64,000 nucleotides of DNA from Kushneria konosiri (GCF_002155145.1 NZ_CP021323.1:1736001-1800000), one strand, 5' to 3'. Shown: positions 52,927 through 61,977, counted from the stretch's first letter. Notes: generated by a model not told the origin, from the sequence alone. A program made the numbers and translations.

Positions 52927-53730
52927 GTGCCTTCTGCCCCCGATTACCTTCACGGTTTGATCGTTTGTCATCATGGAAAAAGAACAGCATCTGTTCTAAA
53001 GGTACCGGCATTTCGACTGGCTTTTCGCTCTCTGAAAGGTGTAGGAAAAAATGAAAATCAGCCGCGCCAGATATCATGTCTCCCTGCTGGGACACCCTTT
53101 TTTAAAGAATCATGAATCCCGAAAAGAACCCTTCTATCTCTCTGGTGTTCATCCAGTAGGGAACGGGTTTACGGCCATGCTCAATATACTCCTCAAACCC
53201 CCTGCCTTATAAATAACGCATGTTATTGTCATTTCTGGATTTGAGGTTTTGAGACGTTTTTTTGTAATGAATCAGGTGGTTTGGGTGATGTTATGTGCAG
53301 GCTGGCGAGTAAGAACGTTGAGATACCTTGAAGGTAAAGCCGCATTGGAAAAATACGCTGATATTTTTTGGGAAGGGAGTGGTTTTTCTCAAAATTAAAA
53401 ATTGATCGAGATTATTGATCCAGTATCTTTTTAAAATATTGGAGGCTTATTTTGTTCTCTTATTTAAGGCAAATGAACCGCTTTTAAAGTGAGTATTAAG
53501 TCGATGTGAAGTCAGTGGTCATTAAACCTGTTTTCCTGAAAAGGATAGGTTGACGAGAACAAGCGTTTTTTTGCCGCTTGATAAAGGAAGGGTATTCGTC
53601 TGCAACGCTTTTTAAAGCGCCATTGTTTTGAAGGGCGTCGGTCGCTCATGTTTTTGAAGGGGCATGACACGCCTTCGAATGGAGACCTGTCATGCGGTGA
53701 AAAGTATCAGGCTCTGATTGAGTCAGCAGT
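52927..53730. other. AT-rich gene-free stretch
   Basis: About 800 bp hold no supported coding frame, in contrast to the dense surroundings, and the base composition is markedly AT-rich. It holds the promoter of the Crp/Fnr gene. An inverted repeat AATAAC-GCAT-GTTATT (53212-53227) could be a regulator site. It may encode a small RNA or be a decayed insertion, but I see no direct evidence for either. Confidence 0.5.
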
Positions 53731-54822
53731 CTACGCGCGTTGACGCTTCCAGGCTCTGGCGCCCAGCACCGCCAGCGTCACCGCCGTCAGTGGCAGGGCA
53801 TACAGCAATACGGCGTCTCCCAGCAGGGTGGCGCTGTCCTGCTGGGTGGAATACAGCACCAGATAGGCGGTATAGGCGACGTAGTAGGCGAAAAACAGCG
53901 CGCCTTCCCAGCGATCGATTCGATAGCCGGTAAAGAAAATCGGCAGACAGGCGATCGAGACGGCCACCATGACCGGGAAATCAAACACCAGCGCGTTGGT
54001 CGAGACGGCAATGGGCAGGGGCGACACCAGTGAGGCCAGTCCCAGTACGCAAAGCAGGTTAAAAAGCCCGCTACCGATCACGTTGCCCACGGCGATATCG
54101 CGCTCGCCACGCGCCGCCGCCATGATGGAGGTGGCCAGCTCCGGCAGGGAGGTGCCGATGGCCACCACGGTAAGCCCGATGACCAGATCGGAAAGCCCCA
54201 GCGCGCGGGCAAGCGTGGTGGCGCCTTCGACCAGAAAGTGTGAACCGCCGACCAGAAGCGCCAGCCCCGCCAGTACCATCACCAGATTGAGTACCCAGGA
54301 GCTGCCACCTGCCGGCGGTGTCTCGTTCGCGTGGGCATCATCGCCCCGGCGTTCACTGTTTTCTCGCTGTTCACGCCGACTGCTTTTCACCATGAAGACC
54401 GTGTAGGCGATGATGCCCGCAAACAGGATGGCGCCATCAAGGCGGCCGAGCGTGCCGTTGGCCGCCAGGGCCCAGACCAGCAGCCCGGCCACGATCAGCA
54501 GCGGAACATCCAGACGAATCAGCTGACGAGACACGATCAACGGTGCCACCATGGCCGTCAGCCCCAGAATCAGCAGGACGTTGGCAATGTTGCTGCCGAC
54601 CACATTGCCGATCGCCAGATCTCCCTGGCCGCTGAGCGCCGACTGGACGCTGACCGCGGTTTCAGGCGCGCTGGTGCCAAAGGCCACCACGGTCAGACCG
54701 ATCACCAGGGGGGAGATACCAAAAAGGGCGGCAAGCTTCGATGCGCCCCGCACCAGAATTTCGGCGCCCCCCACCAGCAGGATCAGGCCTGCGATCAGAT
54801 ATACGAAGGTCATCAATGTCAT
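53731..54822 (-). CDS. Calcium/sodium antiporter (CaCA family, YrbG type)
   Basis: This inner-membrane cation exchanger of about 363 residues has ten helices in two inverted halves. Both alpha-repeats are visible. The first is PLVIGLTVVAFGTSAPETAV with GNVVGSNIANVLLILG. The second is DLVIGLTVVAIGTSLPELAT with GNVIGSGLFNLLCVLG. The acidic residues of GTSxPE form the ion site. A charged cytoplasmic linker (SSRREQRENSERRGDDAHAN) separates the halves. ATG 54820-54822 is taken; a GTG one codon earlier is possible. The protein exports Ca2+ (or K+/Na+) in exchange for Na+ or H+, relevant to a halophile. Confidence 0.92.
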   Translation of the reverse strand: MTLMTFVYLIAGLILLVGGAEILVRGASKLAALFGISPLVIGLTVVAFGTSAPETAVSVQSALSGQGDLAIGNVVGSNIANVLLILGLTAMVAPLIVSRQLIRLDVPLLIVAGLLVWALAANGTLGRLDGAILFAGIIAYTVFMVKSSRREQRENSERRGDDAHANETPPAGGSSWVLNLVMVLAGLALLVGGSHFLVEGATTLARALGLSDLVIGLTVVAIGTSLPELATSIMAAARGERDIAVGNVIGSGLFNLLCVLGLASLVSPLPIAVSTNALVFDFPVMVAVSIACLPIFFTGYRIDRWEGALFFAYYVAYTAYLVLYSTQQDSATLLGDAVLLYALPLTAVTLAVLGARAWKRQRA

Positions 54823-54987
54823 CACTGAGCATCTCTTTTATCTATGGCGTCAGAAAGTGTTCGATCACTGCCTTTGATGATCAAAAGCGTAGTCATCGCC
54901 CAAAGGGATTGCCTTGATGATGAGCTGAAGTTCGGTCGGTGGGCGCAGTCATGAAGGCCCTCGGCAATCGGTCGTGTGGTGACCGCC

Positions 54988-55719
54988 CTACAGACTTTCG
55001 ATATTGATGTCCTGACGCCACTGATCAAGCGCTCGGCGCTGGCGTCTGGAGTAGAGCTGATGGGTTTGGTGGCTTTCCGGCACGACCAGCATTGGGCCAT
55101 TGTCATTTTGAACCAGCTGGAATCGACGCCGGGCGCCGATCGGGCGTTTTTCCGTGGCCTGAATGACGATCAGATTAATGTCGATGGCCTTGATCACTTC
55201 ATCGCTGCCCTTGACGGTGTAGTCGTGATCGAGCGTCAGGCCATGCTGTCTGGCCGTGTAGGCAATGATGCGATCAAAGCTGCTTGCCTTCATGTACTGC
55301 ATCGAATTCAGTGGGCCCATGCGAGTGACCAGCTCGCCTTCCTCTTCACCACCGCCCTTGTCGGTGTCGCCTTTCTCGGTCGTGTCTTCATCGGAGGATG
55401 ACGGCTGCTGGCGAGTATCTTCATCCGTCAGTTCGGTGATGTCACAGGTGAGCGTCTGTCGATCGGTTTCCAGCCGGGCAAGGATGGATTCCACGAAAAC
55501 GACGCCATGACCCATGTTGCTGACCAGACAGGGGCCTTCGACCCGGCGGGCCTTGCCATGCTTGATCAGTAGGGCAGGACGGCGCAAGGCACGGGCGTCG
55601 CTGACGGCGACCTGCATGGCAATGCCCCAGATCAGCACGTGGCCGATACTGGCCAAACCGCCGACCACGATGGCGTTATCGGTAATCCAGCCCCACAAGG
55701 GGGATAGCTGGCTGAGCAT
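54988..55719 (-). CDS. Single-pass membrane protein of unknown function, paralogue 2
   Basis: This 243-residue paralogue of the protein at 51443-52144 has one membrane segment near residues 20-40 (ASIGHVLIWGIAMQVAV) and a cytoplasmic or periplasmic domain. It differs by an acidic insertion around residues 105-130 (SSSDEDTTEKGDTDKGGGEE). Shared features include RRPALLIKHGKARR, CLVSNMGHGVVFV, the IGARRRFQL stretch and a terminal RRQRRALDQWRQ. No catalytic or metal motif is visible. The start ATG has GAGAGGG upstream. Confidence 0.8.
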   Translation of the reverse strand: MLSQLSPLWGWITDNAIVVGGLASIGHVLIWGIAMQVAVSDARALRRPALLIKHGKARRVEGPCLVSNMGHGVVFVESILARLETDRQTLTCDITELTDEDTRQQPSSSDEDTTEKGDTDKGGGEEEGELVTRMGPLNSMQYMKASSFDRIIAYTARQHGLTLDHDYTVKGSDEVIKAIDINLIVIQATEKRPIGARRRFQLVQNDNGPMLVVPESHQTHQLYSRRQRRALDQWRQDINIESL

Positions 55720-56158
55720 GCTGCCCTCTCCTGCAAGACGTGGAAGATGTATGGAGCGTCATGGTAGCAGAGCCTGTCAGTGAGCCCTTCATGGATCGCG
55801 CACCTCTTTTGACGCCTTGAGGACATGGTGATTGCCGTGTCGGCAGCACCGCAATCATCCAAAGCGCTTTGATAGTAAAAAATCATTAAGTGAATCTCGA
55901 TGGACTATTCAGGCTTGGCTAGGTTTACCGGTGGCTTCAGCTCTGGTTCAGTTTAAGGCCGATAGAGGTCGCGACTGCACCAGCGCGGTGCAGGCTTGCA
56001 TCAGAAATTTACATTTGATGCAGGATTTAACCTCGACTAACTTTTAATTGTCTTCAGCCTGGTTTCAGTTAGACGGTCCGTCAGCGCCATGGCGTTTCCA
56101 CAGGACAGCTTTCGACACCAATGATGACACCTCTAATCAAAGCAATGGAGTGCTTGAC
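55720..56158. promoter_or_regulatory. Intergenic region upstream of the rhodopsin gene
   Basis: This 439-bp divergent spacer holds promoters for paralogue 2 (minus) and the rhodopsin gene (plus). No gene is supported; a 71-residue plus frame at 55832 looks like chance. The rhodopsin ribosome-binding site GGAG is at 56147-56150. Confidence 0.45.
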
Positions 56159-56841
56159 ATGTCATCTGGCGTACAACTTTCCTTCACGATCGGTTGGATC
56201 GCAATGCTGCTGGGGGCGTGCTGTTCTGGCTGATCAGCCGCCGTCTGCCTCAGGTCGAAAAACGTCATGGTGTGGCCGCCATGACCATCGTTTTTGTGGC
56301 CTTTGCCAACTACTTCGCCATGGCGCTGGGTCAGGGCGACATCTTCTTTAACGGCCGTACGGTCTATTTTGCTCGCTATACGGACTGGGTCATCACGACG
56401 CCCATCCTGCTGGCAAGCCTTGCCATGTTTGCCGGTAACACGCTGAGCCGCATCGCGACGCTGCTGGCGGCACTGATCGCGGCTGACGTCTACATGATCG
56501 TGACCGGTCTGGTGGGCAATCTCTCCTCTGCCCCCTACAACTACTACTGGTGGATCATCAGCATGGTGGCCTTTCTGGTGGTGCTGGGGCTTATCTGGGG
56601 GCCGCTGCGTCAACGCGCCAGTGAAGACGGACAGATGGCACCCTTCTCGAAGCTGGCCAGTATGCTGACCGCGCTGTGGGTGTGCTATCCCATCGTCTGG
56701 CTGGTAGGCAGCTCCGGAGCCGAGTTGATCTCCGTGACCGTTGAGAGCTGGCTCTATCTGGTGCTGGACGTGACGGCCAAGGTCGGCTTCGGGTTCGTGG
56801 CGCTCAGCGCTGCCCGGCAGGGACAGTCACGAGCACACTGA
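56159..56841 (+). CDS. Microbial rhodopsin (DTS-motif, probable proton pump) with an apparent one-base frameshift near the start
   Basis: This is a seven-helix retinal protein of the bacterial rhodopsin family. Helix C reads RYTDWVITTPILLASLAMF, giving Asp, Thr and Ser at the bacteriorhodopsin 85/89/96 positions (DTS). A non-carboxylic residue thus sits at the proton-donor site, and Leu at the position corresponding to 93 suggests green absorption. Helix G reads LDVTAKVGFGF, with the retinal Lys. The ATG at 56159 (GGAG 8 nt upstream) gives MSSGVQLSFTIGWIAMLLG. The rest of the protein (GGVLFWLISRRLP onward) is in another frame. The frames meet at a run of five G (56212-56216); a sixth G would restore one 228-residue protein. 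Followed by the retinal synthase gene. Confidence 0.88.
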
Positions 56842-56910
56842 TGTCAGGACCGGGCCGCTGTCATGCGGCCCGGTCGGCATATTGACGGCACCTCCCAAAG
56901 GCACAGGGTC

Positions 56911-57834
56911 ATGACATCGATCAACGCGCTACGCAAGGGCACCGGGACCATTCGGGGTCGACTGCTCTGGCTGATGGCCGGTGCCATCGTGCTGGCCCTG
57001 CTGTCACGGCAGGGAGAGTCGGCCGGCGTGATGTCGCTTTCGGTATTAACGGTGGGGGTGGCGCTTCTGGGATTGCCTCATGGCGCCTTCGACCACCTGA
57101 CCGGTGCGCGACTGATTCGTCATTATCGACCTGATACGCAACATCCCAGGGCCTGTCTGGGGCTTTTCATGACGGGCTATCTGCTACTGTCACTCATGCT
57201 GCTTGAGTGCTGGTATCACTGGTCATCATTGGCCCTGACCCTGTTTTTATTGCTTTCGGCGGCCCATTTCGGCACCGACTGGCGTGGCGGACAGCGTCTG
57301 ATCCATCGGCTGTGCTGGGGCGTGCTGGTGATCGGATTGCCGTTTGTCTGGCGTCCCGATGAGGTCACCGATATTGTTCGGACACTGGCGGTCCCTGATC
57401 CCTCTCCCTTTATAGAAGCTGCCCGCCCGATGGTGGCGCTGGCACTGAGCATCGTGCTGGTCGGCGCTCGTCGTGAGGGCGCCATGTTTTTACTGGCAAT
57501 CGGTCTTTTGCTGCTGGGCGCGATCACGCTCAACCCCTTGATCTATTTCGTCTGCTACTTCTGCTGTTTTCACAGCCCGCTGCATCTCGGGGCCATTCGT
57601 CATGAGCATGGTCTGAGCGGACGCCGCCAGATGCTTGCAGTCGCTGCGCCTGTAGTGCTGATGACCTGGTTTGGCGCGGGCGTCGGCTATTTCTGGATGA
57701 GTCATGCTCACGTCAGTGGGGCATTGATCAAGACGATCTTTATCGGTCTTGCCTGCCTGACCGTGCCGCATATGCTGGTGGAGTGGCTGGGCGAGCGTAT
57801 TGCTCACGCACCCGTAAAGGCCGCCCGCGGCTGA
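56911..57834 (+). CDS. blh: Brp/Blh-type beta-carotene 15,15'-dioxygenase (retinal synthase)
   Basis: This integral-membrane enzyme cleaves beta-carotene to two retinals, the chromophore of the upstream rhodopsin. The 307-residue protein has about eight helices. It carries the family's iron-binding histidines: GLPHGAFDH, LSAAHFGTDW, CCFHSPLHLG and LTVPHMLVEWLG. ATG 56911 has CAGGG upstream; an in-frame start at 56863 is less likely. It lies 69 bp after the rhodopsin stop and is probably co-transcribed. No carotenoid biosynthesis genes are in the window, so beta-carotene must come from elsewhere. Confidence 0.9.
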   Translation: MTSINALRKGTGTIRGRLLWLMAGAIVLALLSRQGESAGVMSLSVLTVGVALLGLPHGAFDHLTGARLIRHYRPDTQHPRACLGLFMTGYLLLSLMLLECWYHWSSLALTLFLLLSAAHFGTDWRGGQRLIHRLCWGVLVIGLPFVWRPDEVTDIVRTLAVPDPSPFIEAARPMVALALSIVLVGARREGAMFLLAIGLLLLGAITLNPLIYFVCYFCCFHSPLHLGAIRHEHGLSGRRQMLAVAAPVVLMTWFGAGVGYFWMSHAHVSGALIKTIFIGLACLTVPHMLVEWLGERIAHAPVKAARG

Positions 57835-57940
57835 TACGGTCTTTCCTTCGCCTGTCGTGATAGACGCAGGGCATCTGGCCGATACACCACGATTGGTCAT
57901 ATCCCTGTAAACTACGTCGCCACGCTATCAATGGTTTCAG

Positions 57941-59797
57941 GTGGTTATCGACGTGGATGTTGTCTCTTCCCGACTGCGCGCGACTCTGGCACTGGCACTT
58001 TGCCAGCTGCCGCTCGTCTGGCTGATCGCGCTGCGCTATCTCCCTTTCATGGACATGCCCCACGATGGCTGGGGCATTCTCTATCTGGTGCTGACCTGGG
58101 TCGGTCACCTTGGCTTTCTGGTGCTGCTGGGCTGGGTGATTTTGCTGTTGCCGGCGCTGGTGCTGCCGTCGCGATATCTCTGGCCGCTGGCGGCACTGCT
58201 GGCCACGCTGGGCATCAGCGCGCTGCTGGTGGATACGGTGGTGTATGCCCAGTACCGCTTCCATGTGAATTACTTCATGGTGTCGCTGTTTTTAAACGAT
58301 AAAAACGGCGAAATCTTCAGCTTTTCTTCCGAGACATGGCTCGTGGTGGGCGGGGTCGCTGTGGCGCTGCTGGTAGCACAGGGTTGGCTGGCGCGAAGGT
58401 TGATCATGGCGAATCGGATGCGCCGCCTGCCGGTGGGAAAGCTGTCGGGGGTTGTGCTGCTGTCGCTGGTGGCCAGTCATCTTTTACATATCGTGGCGGA
58501 TGCCCGCTACATGCGCACCGTCACTCAGCAGACCAGTATTTATCCGCTGCTCTTTCCGGCCACGGCCAAGGATTTCATGGCCGATCATGGCTGGCTGGAC
58601 CCGCGAGCGGCCCGCAGTGAGCGAGCCGATGTCGGTGCCCGCGAGGCTGATGAACTCGAATGGCCGAGCCATCCACTGCAGTGCAGTCCACAGGCTTCTC
58701 CCAACATCATGCTGGTCATGATCGATTCCTGGCGCAGTGATGAATATGACGCCCGCACCACGCCCAATATTCACTCGGCGCTTGAAGAGGGCGGCCGCCG
58801 CTATACCCATCATTACAGTGGGGGCAATAGTACGCGTACCGGGGTCATGAGCCTCTTTTATGGTCTGACCGGCAACTACAATGCCTACATCAACAGTACC
58901 CAGACGCCGCCGCTGCTGGTGACCGAAATGCAGCGTCAGGGGTATGCGCTGGGTATTTTTGCGGCAGCAAGTCTGGACAGCGTGGGCTTTGATCGCACCG
59001 TGTTTTCATCGGTGTCGCCGCTGCGCATGGGCACACCCGGCGACACCCCGCACGAGCGTGATGAGCGCATGACCGATGACTGGCTTGCATGGATCGATCA
59101 GCACGAGCGCACCGAAGGAGACAGGCCCTGGTTTGGCATGCTGTTTTACGATGCGCCCCACGGTTACAGCGTCCCTGAAAATGCCGAGCTGCCCTTTCAG
59201 CCTTCGGCCCGGGGGATGAACTATCTCGAACTGGGGCCGGAAACCGACCCCGTTCCGCTGTTCAATCTGCACCGCAATGCGGTGCACTACGATGATCAGC
59301 TGATCAAGCGGGTGATCGATGATCTGAAGGCGCGGGGGGAGTGGGACAATACCCTGCTGATCGTGACTGCCGACCATGGTCAGTCCTTCAATGACTTTCA
59401 CAAAAACTACTGGGGACACAACAGCCACTTTGCAGCGCCCCAGACCCATGTGCCGATGATTCTGCATGGTCCGGGTGTGTCTCCCGGCGTGGAGGAGGGC
59501 ATGACCAGCCATCTCGACGTGGCGCCCATGCTGATGCGCCATGCGCTGGGCTGCACCAACCCCTTGTCGGATTATGCTCAGGGCGGCGATCTGCTCGATG
59601 AACGGCTCGACCATCCCTGGGTGGTGGCCAGCAGCTATCTGGATTACGGGATTATCGAGCCTGATCGGATCACCGTGGTGAATGGTACCGGGCAGTGGAA
59701 GATTCTTGATCGTGAGCTGACGCCGCTGGATAACGCCGACTTCTCACCGGCGGTGTTCAAGGCTCTGCAGCAGTTTCACCAGTTCTACGAGCAATAG
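57941..59797 (+). CDS. YejM/PbgA-like inner-membrane sulfatase-fold protein (DUF3413)
   Basis: This 618-residue protein has five N-terminal membrane helices (about 15-200, DUF3413-like) and a periplasmic alkaline-phosphatase-superfamily domain. YejM/PbgA controls lipopolysaccharide synthesis through LapB/FtsH in enterobacteria. The domain shows MLVMIDSWRSDEYDARTTPN, GGNSTRTGVMSLFYGL (nucleophile-type Thr) and VTADHGQSFNDFHKNYWGHN. The start GTG 57941 has AGGT upstream and is the best choice; another GTG lies four codons later. It stands alone downstream of the rhodopsin genes. Whether it regulates LPS here is inferred from family. Confidence 0.88.
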   Translation: MVIDVDVVSSRLRATLALALCQLPLVWLIALRYLPFMDMPHDGWGILYLVLTWVGHLGFLVLLGWVILLLPALVLPSRYLWPLAALLATLGISALLVDTVVYAQYRFHVNYFMVSLFLNDKNGEIFSFSSETWLVVGGVAVALLVAQGWLARRLIMANRMRRLPVGKLSGVVLLSLVASHLLHIVADARYMRTVTQQTSIYPLLFPATAKDFMADHGWLDPRAARSERADVGAREADELEWPSHPLQCSPQASPNIMLVMIDSWRSDEYDARTTPNIHSALEEGGRRYTHHYSGGNSTRTGVMSLFYGLTGNYNAYINSTQTPPLLVTEMQRQGYALGIFAAASLDSVGFDRTVFSSVSPLRMGTPGDTPHERDERMTDDWLAWIDQHERTEGDRPWFGMLFYDAPHGYSVPENAELPFQPSARGMNYLELGPETDPVPLFNLHRNAVHYDDQLIKRVIDDLKARGEWDNTLLIVTADHGQSFNDFHKNYWGHNSHFAAPQTHVPMILHGPGVSPGVEEGMTSHLDVAPMLMRHALGCTNPLSDYAQGGDLLDERLDHPWVVASSYLDYGIIEPDRITVVNGTGQWKILDRELTPLDNADFSPAVFKALQQFHQFYEQ

Positions 59798-59891
59798 ACC
59801 GGCCGGCACCCTCGTCAACAGGGCGCCTCGAGCCCGGAACGCTGACCCGCGCCGAGGCGTCTTCATCGACGGATGCAGGAAGAACGGGTGC

Positions 59892-60380
59892 CTACTGCTC
59901 TTCAACCCGGTCATCGCGCTCGCCCGACCGTGCCGGCGCCACGTTGCGGGCGGTGCCCGAGGGGAAGTGATGTGAGCCGTAGCGAATCACCAGAATTGAC
60001 AGGGCCAGCAGCAGAATTGAGCCTGCGATATAGATGATACCCATGTCCGGGCGATGATGGTGCTGAATGTCGCCGATCATCATGCGCGTCAGCGCGGTGA
60101 TGGCCACATAGATCAGAAAGCGCACCGGCATGTGGTTGGTCTTGAAGTAGATGCCGACCATCGCGCCCAGTTCCAGATAGATAAACAGCAGCAGTACATC
60201 GTCGATGCCGGCCTGGCCTTCGGTAATCATGTCGAGAAAGGCGCCCAGGGCCGCCCAGGCGATCACGCCGCCAATGGCAAAAAGCGCCATGAAATGGAAA
60301 GTGCTCACCAGCAGGTTACCCAGGCGGTCGGCCTGATGTGGAAGTCGCGTGGCCAGGGGCTCTTTTGTCTTTGTTGGCAT
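59892..60380 (-). CDS. PsiE-family (phosphate-starvation-inducible) membrane protein
   Basis: This 162-residue inner-membrane protein has four hydrophobic helices and matches the PsiE family. Typical segments are FIYLELGAMVGIYFKTNHMP and VRFLIYVAITALTRMMIGDI. The function of the family is unknown. ATG 60378-60380 has AGGA 7 nt upstream; the frame is open further 5' but that part overlaps the divergent CDF promoter. The C-terminus is charged (SGERDDRVEEQ). Confidence 0.87.
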   Translation of the reverse strand: MPTKTKEPLATRLPHQADRLGNLLVSTFHFMALFAIGGVIAWAALGAFLDMITEGQAGIDDVLLLFIYLELGAMVGIYFKTNHMPVRFLIYVAITALTRMMIGDIQHHHRPDMGIIYIAGSILLLALSILVIRYGSHHFPSGTARNVAPARSGERDDRVEEQ

Positions 60381-60556
60381 GATCATGTCCTGGAATACGG
60401 CGTGGAAAACGGGGGGCGTACCGAGGCCATGACGACGGGAAGGAACAGCGTCTGGCCGCGGTGCTGCGCTCAATAGTGCACGAATGTGCCATCCTGACAC
60501 CATCGCAATGATTGTCATCATGTTCTGACAGACGCCACAGACAATGGAGAAGGTTC

Positions 60557-61537
60557 ATGACGCAGGATCGGGCAACTCACGATCATCACGGCCACGGCCA
60601 CGGCCACGGCCACGGCCACGGCCACGGCCATCACCATCACGATACGGATAATGAACGGCGCCTGCTCTGGGCGATGGTGCTGACCGGCGGTTTCATGGCG
60701 GCTGAAGTGGCTGGCGGCCTTTTGACCGGATCGCTGGCGCTGCTGGCCGATGCCGGCCATATGCTGACCGACAGCGCCTCGCTGGCGCTGGCCTGGGTCG
60801 CTGCCCGACTGACGCATCGTCCGGCCAACGCCCGCAAGACCTATGGCTATCATCGTGTGCAGGTGCTGGCCGCCTTCGTCAACGGTCTGGCGCTGATTTT
60901 GATCGTGGCCTGGATTTTATTTGAGGCCGTGCACCGGCTGTGGGCGCCGACCGAGGTCGCCAGTACCGGTATGCTGGCCGTGGCCGTTCTCGGGCTTGTG
61001 GTCAATATCGGCGTGTTCTGGCTGCTCCATAGCGGTGATCGAGGCAATATCAATATTCGTGGTGCGCTGCTGCATGTGCTGGGCGATCTGCTGGGGTCGG
61101 TGGCGGCCATCATCGCGGCGGTGATCATCATGGTGACCGGCTGGATGCCGATCGATCCGCTGCTCTCGCTGCTGGCGGCGGCGCTGATTGCCCGCAGTGC
61201 CTGGAAAATTACCACCCAGTCGGCGCACATCCTGCTCGAGGGGGCGCCGTCTCATATCGATAATGAGCAGCTAAGCCGTGATATCCCCGAGGCACTGCCC
61301 GATATCGACAGCGTCCATCACGTGCATATCTGGTCGCTGACCCCGGAGCGGATAATGGTCACGCTGCATGCCGTGATCCTTGATGAAGCAGATCAGGATC
61401 ACGCCATCCTGGCCATCAGGTCCTATCTCAAGGAGCGCTTTGACGCCGATCACATCACGGTTCAGATCGAGCGGCAGTCGCGCTGCCTCGAGGAGGCAGG
61501 CCTCGATCACGAGGCTGGTCACGCCCATCCTGCGTGA
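60557..61537 (+). CDS. Cation diffusion facilitator (ZitB-like zinc exporter) with N-terminal Gly-His repeat
   Basis: This 326-residue, six-helix Zn2+/H+ antiporter has an N-terminal (GH)n tract followed by HHHH, a likely zinc-gathering tail. The transport-site motifs are LLADAGHMLTDSASLALAW (helix II) and ALLHVLGDLLGSVAAIIAA (helix V). A C-terminal domain contains VHHVHIWSLTPERIMVTLHA. ATG 60557 has GGAGAAGG upstream. It is not closely similar to the island CDF at 36113 and is probably the resident zinc exporter. Confidence 0.92.
   Translation: MTQDRATHDHHGHGHGHGHGHGHGHHHHDTDNERRLLWAMVLTGGFMAAEVAGGLLTGSLALLADAGHMLTDSASLALAWVAARLTHRPANARKTYGYHRVQVLAAFVNGLALILIVAWILFEAVHRLWAPTEVASTGMLAVAVLGLVVNIGVFWLLHSGDRGNINIRGALLHVLGDLLGSVAAIIAAVIIMVTGWMPIDPLLSLLAAALIARSAWKITTQSAHILLEGAPSHIDNEQLSRDIPEALPDIDSVHHVHIWSLTPERIMVTLHAVILDEADQDHAILAIRSYLKERFDADHITVQIERQSRCLEEAGLDHEAGHAHPA
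60590..60631 (+). repeat. Hexanucleotide GGCCAC microsatellite in the CDF gene
   Basis: Six perfect GGCCAC units plus a partial seventh (ending GGCCAT) encode alternating Gly-His. Units are multiples of three, so slippage changes tail length without breaking the frame. Confidence 0.95.
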
Positions 61538-61667
61538 TCAGCATCACTGAATCAGCCGTGTGCCGCTCGTTGGATAACTCAGGTGATGGATGCCGCGCGG
61601 CAACTGCTTTTGAATGCGCATCACCCTTCACGTTTCAGGCAGCTTGTGAAGGTGACAAGGACAGTGC

Positions 61668-61688
61668 GGCGGCCTGAAGCCGCCTTTT
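61668..61688 (+). terminator. Terminator between the CDF and csbD genes
   Basis: GGCGGC pairs with GCCGCC around CTGAA, followed by TTTT. Confidence 0.7.
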
Positions 61689-61717
61689 GAATATCAATAT
61701 GAAAGGAACGAGATAAC

Positions 61718-61915
61718 GTGTCTGATAATGCCCAGAGCGCAAAATGGGACAGGATCGCCGGGCAGCTCAAGGAAAAATGGGGCGTGGTAGCCAACGATCT
61801 GTCCGCCTATGAAAAGGGCGAAGTGCAGCGTATCGCCGGCCTGCTCAAGGAGCAAAAGGGGCTTGGCGATGAGGAGTCCGAGCGAGAAGCCGAGCAGATC
61901 ATGCGCAACTCCTGA
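61718..61915 (+). CDS. CsbD-family general stress protein
   Basis: This 65-residue hydrophilic helical protein belongs to the CsbD family, widespread and stress-induced but without a known biochemical role. Typical features are AKWDRIAGQLKEKWG and a later EVQRIAGLLKEQKGLGDEES. The start is GTG 61718 with AAAGGA about 11 nt upstream. A terminator precedes it and a weaker one follows, so it is probably monocistronic. Confidence 0.88.
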   Translation: MSDNAQSAKWDRIAGQLKEKWGVVANDLSAYEKGEVQRIAGLLKEQKGLGDEESEREAEQIMRNS

Positions 61916-61957
61916 ACGGCCTTTTGTGAGGGTCACACTGCACGACGTCATTGAAAG

Positions 61958-61977
61958 AGCCCGGCGATTGCCGGGCT
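61958..61977 (+). terminator. Probable terminator of the csbD-like gene
   Basis: AGCCCGGC pairs with GCCGGGCT around GATT; the following TGTTGCGTT is only moderately T-rich. Confidence 0.6.

Noticed and set aside
55832-56047. A 71-codon frame upstream of the rhodopsin gene
   Set aside because: No ribosome-binding site or recognisable pattern; it probably lies in the promoter region.
56194-56841. Rhodopsin starting at the TTG at 56194
   Set aside because: No ribosome-binding site fits, and it would delete most of helix A. The upstream ATG with GGAG and helix-A-like peptide in the other frame fits better with a one-base frameshift.
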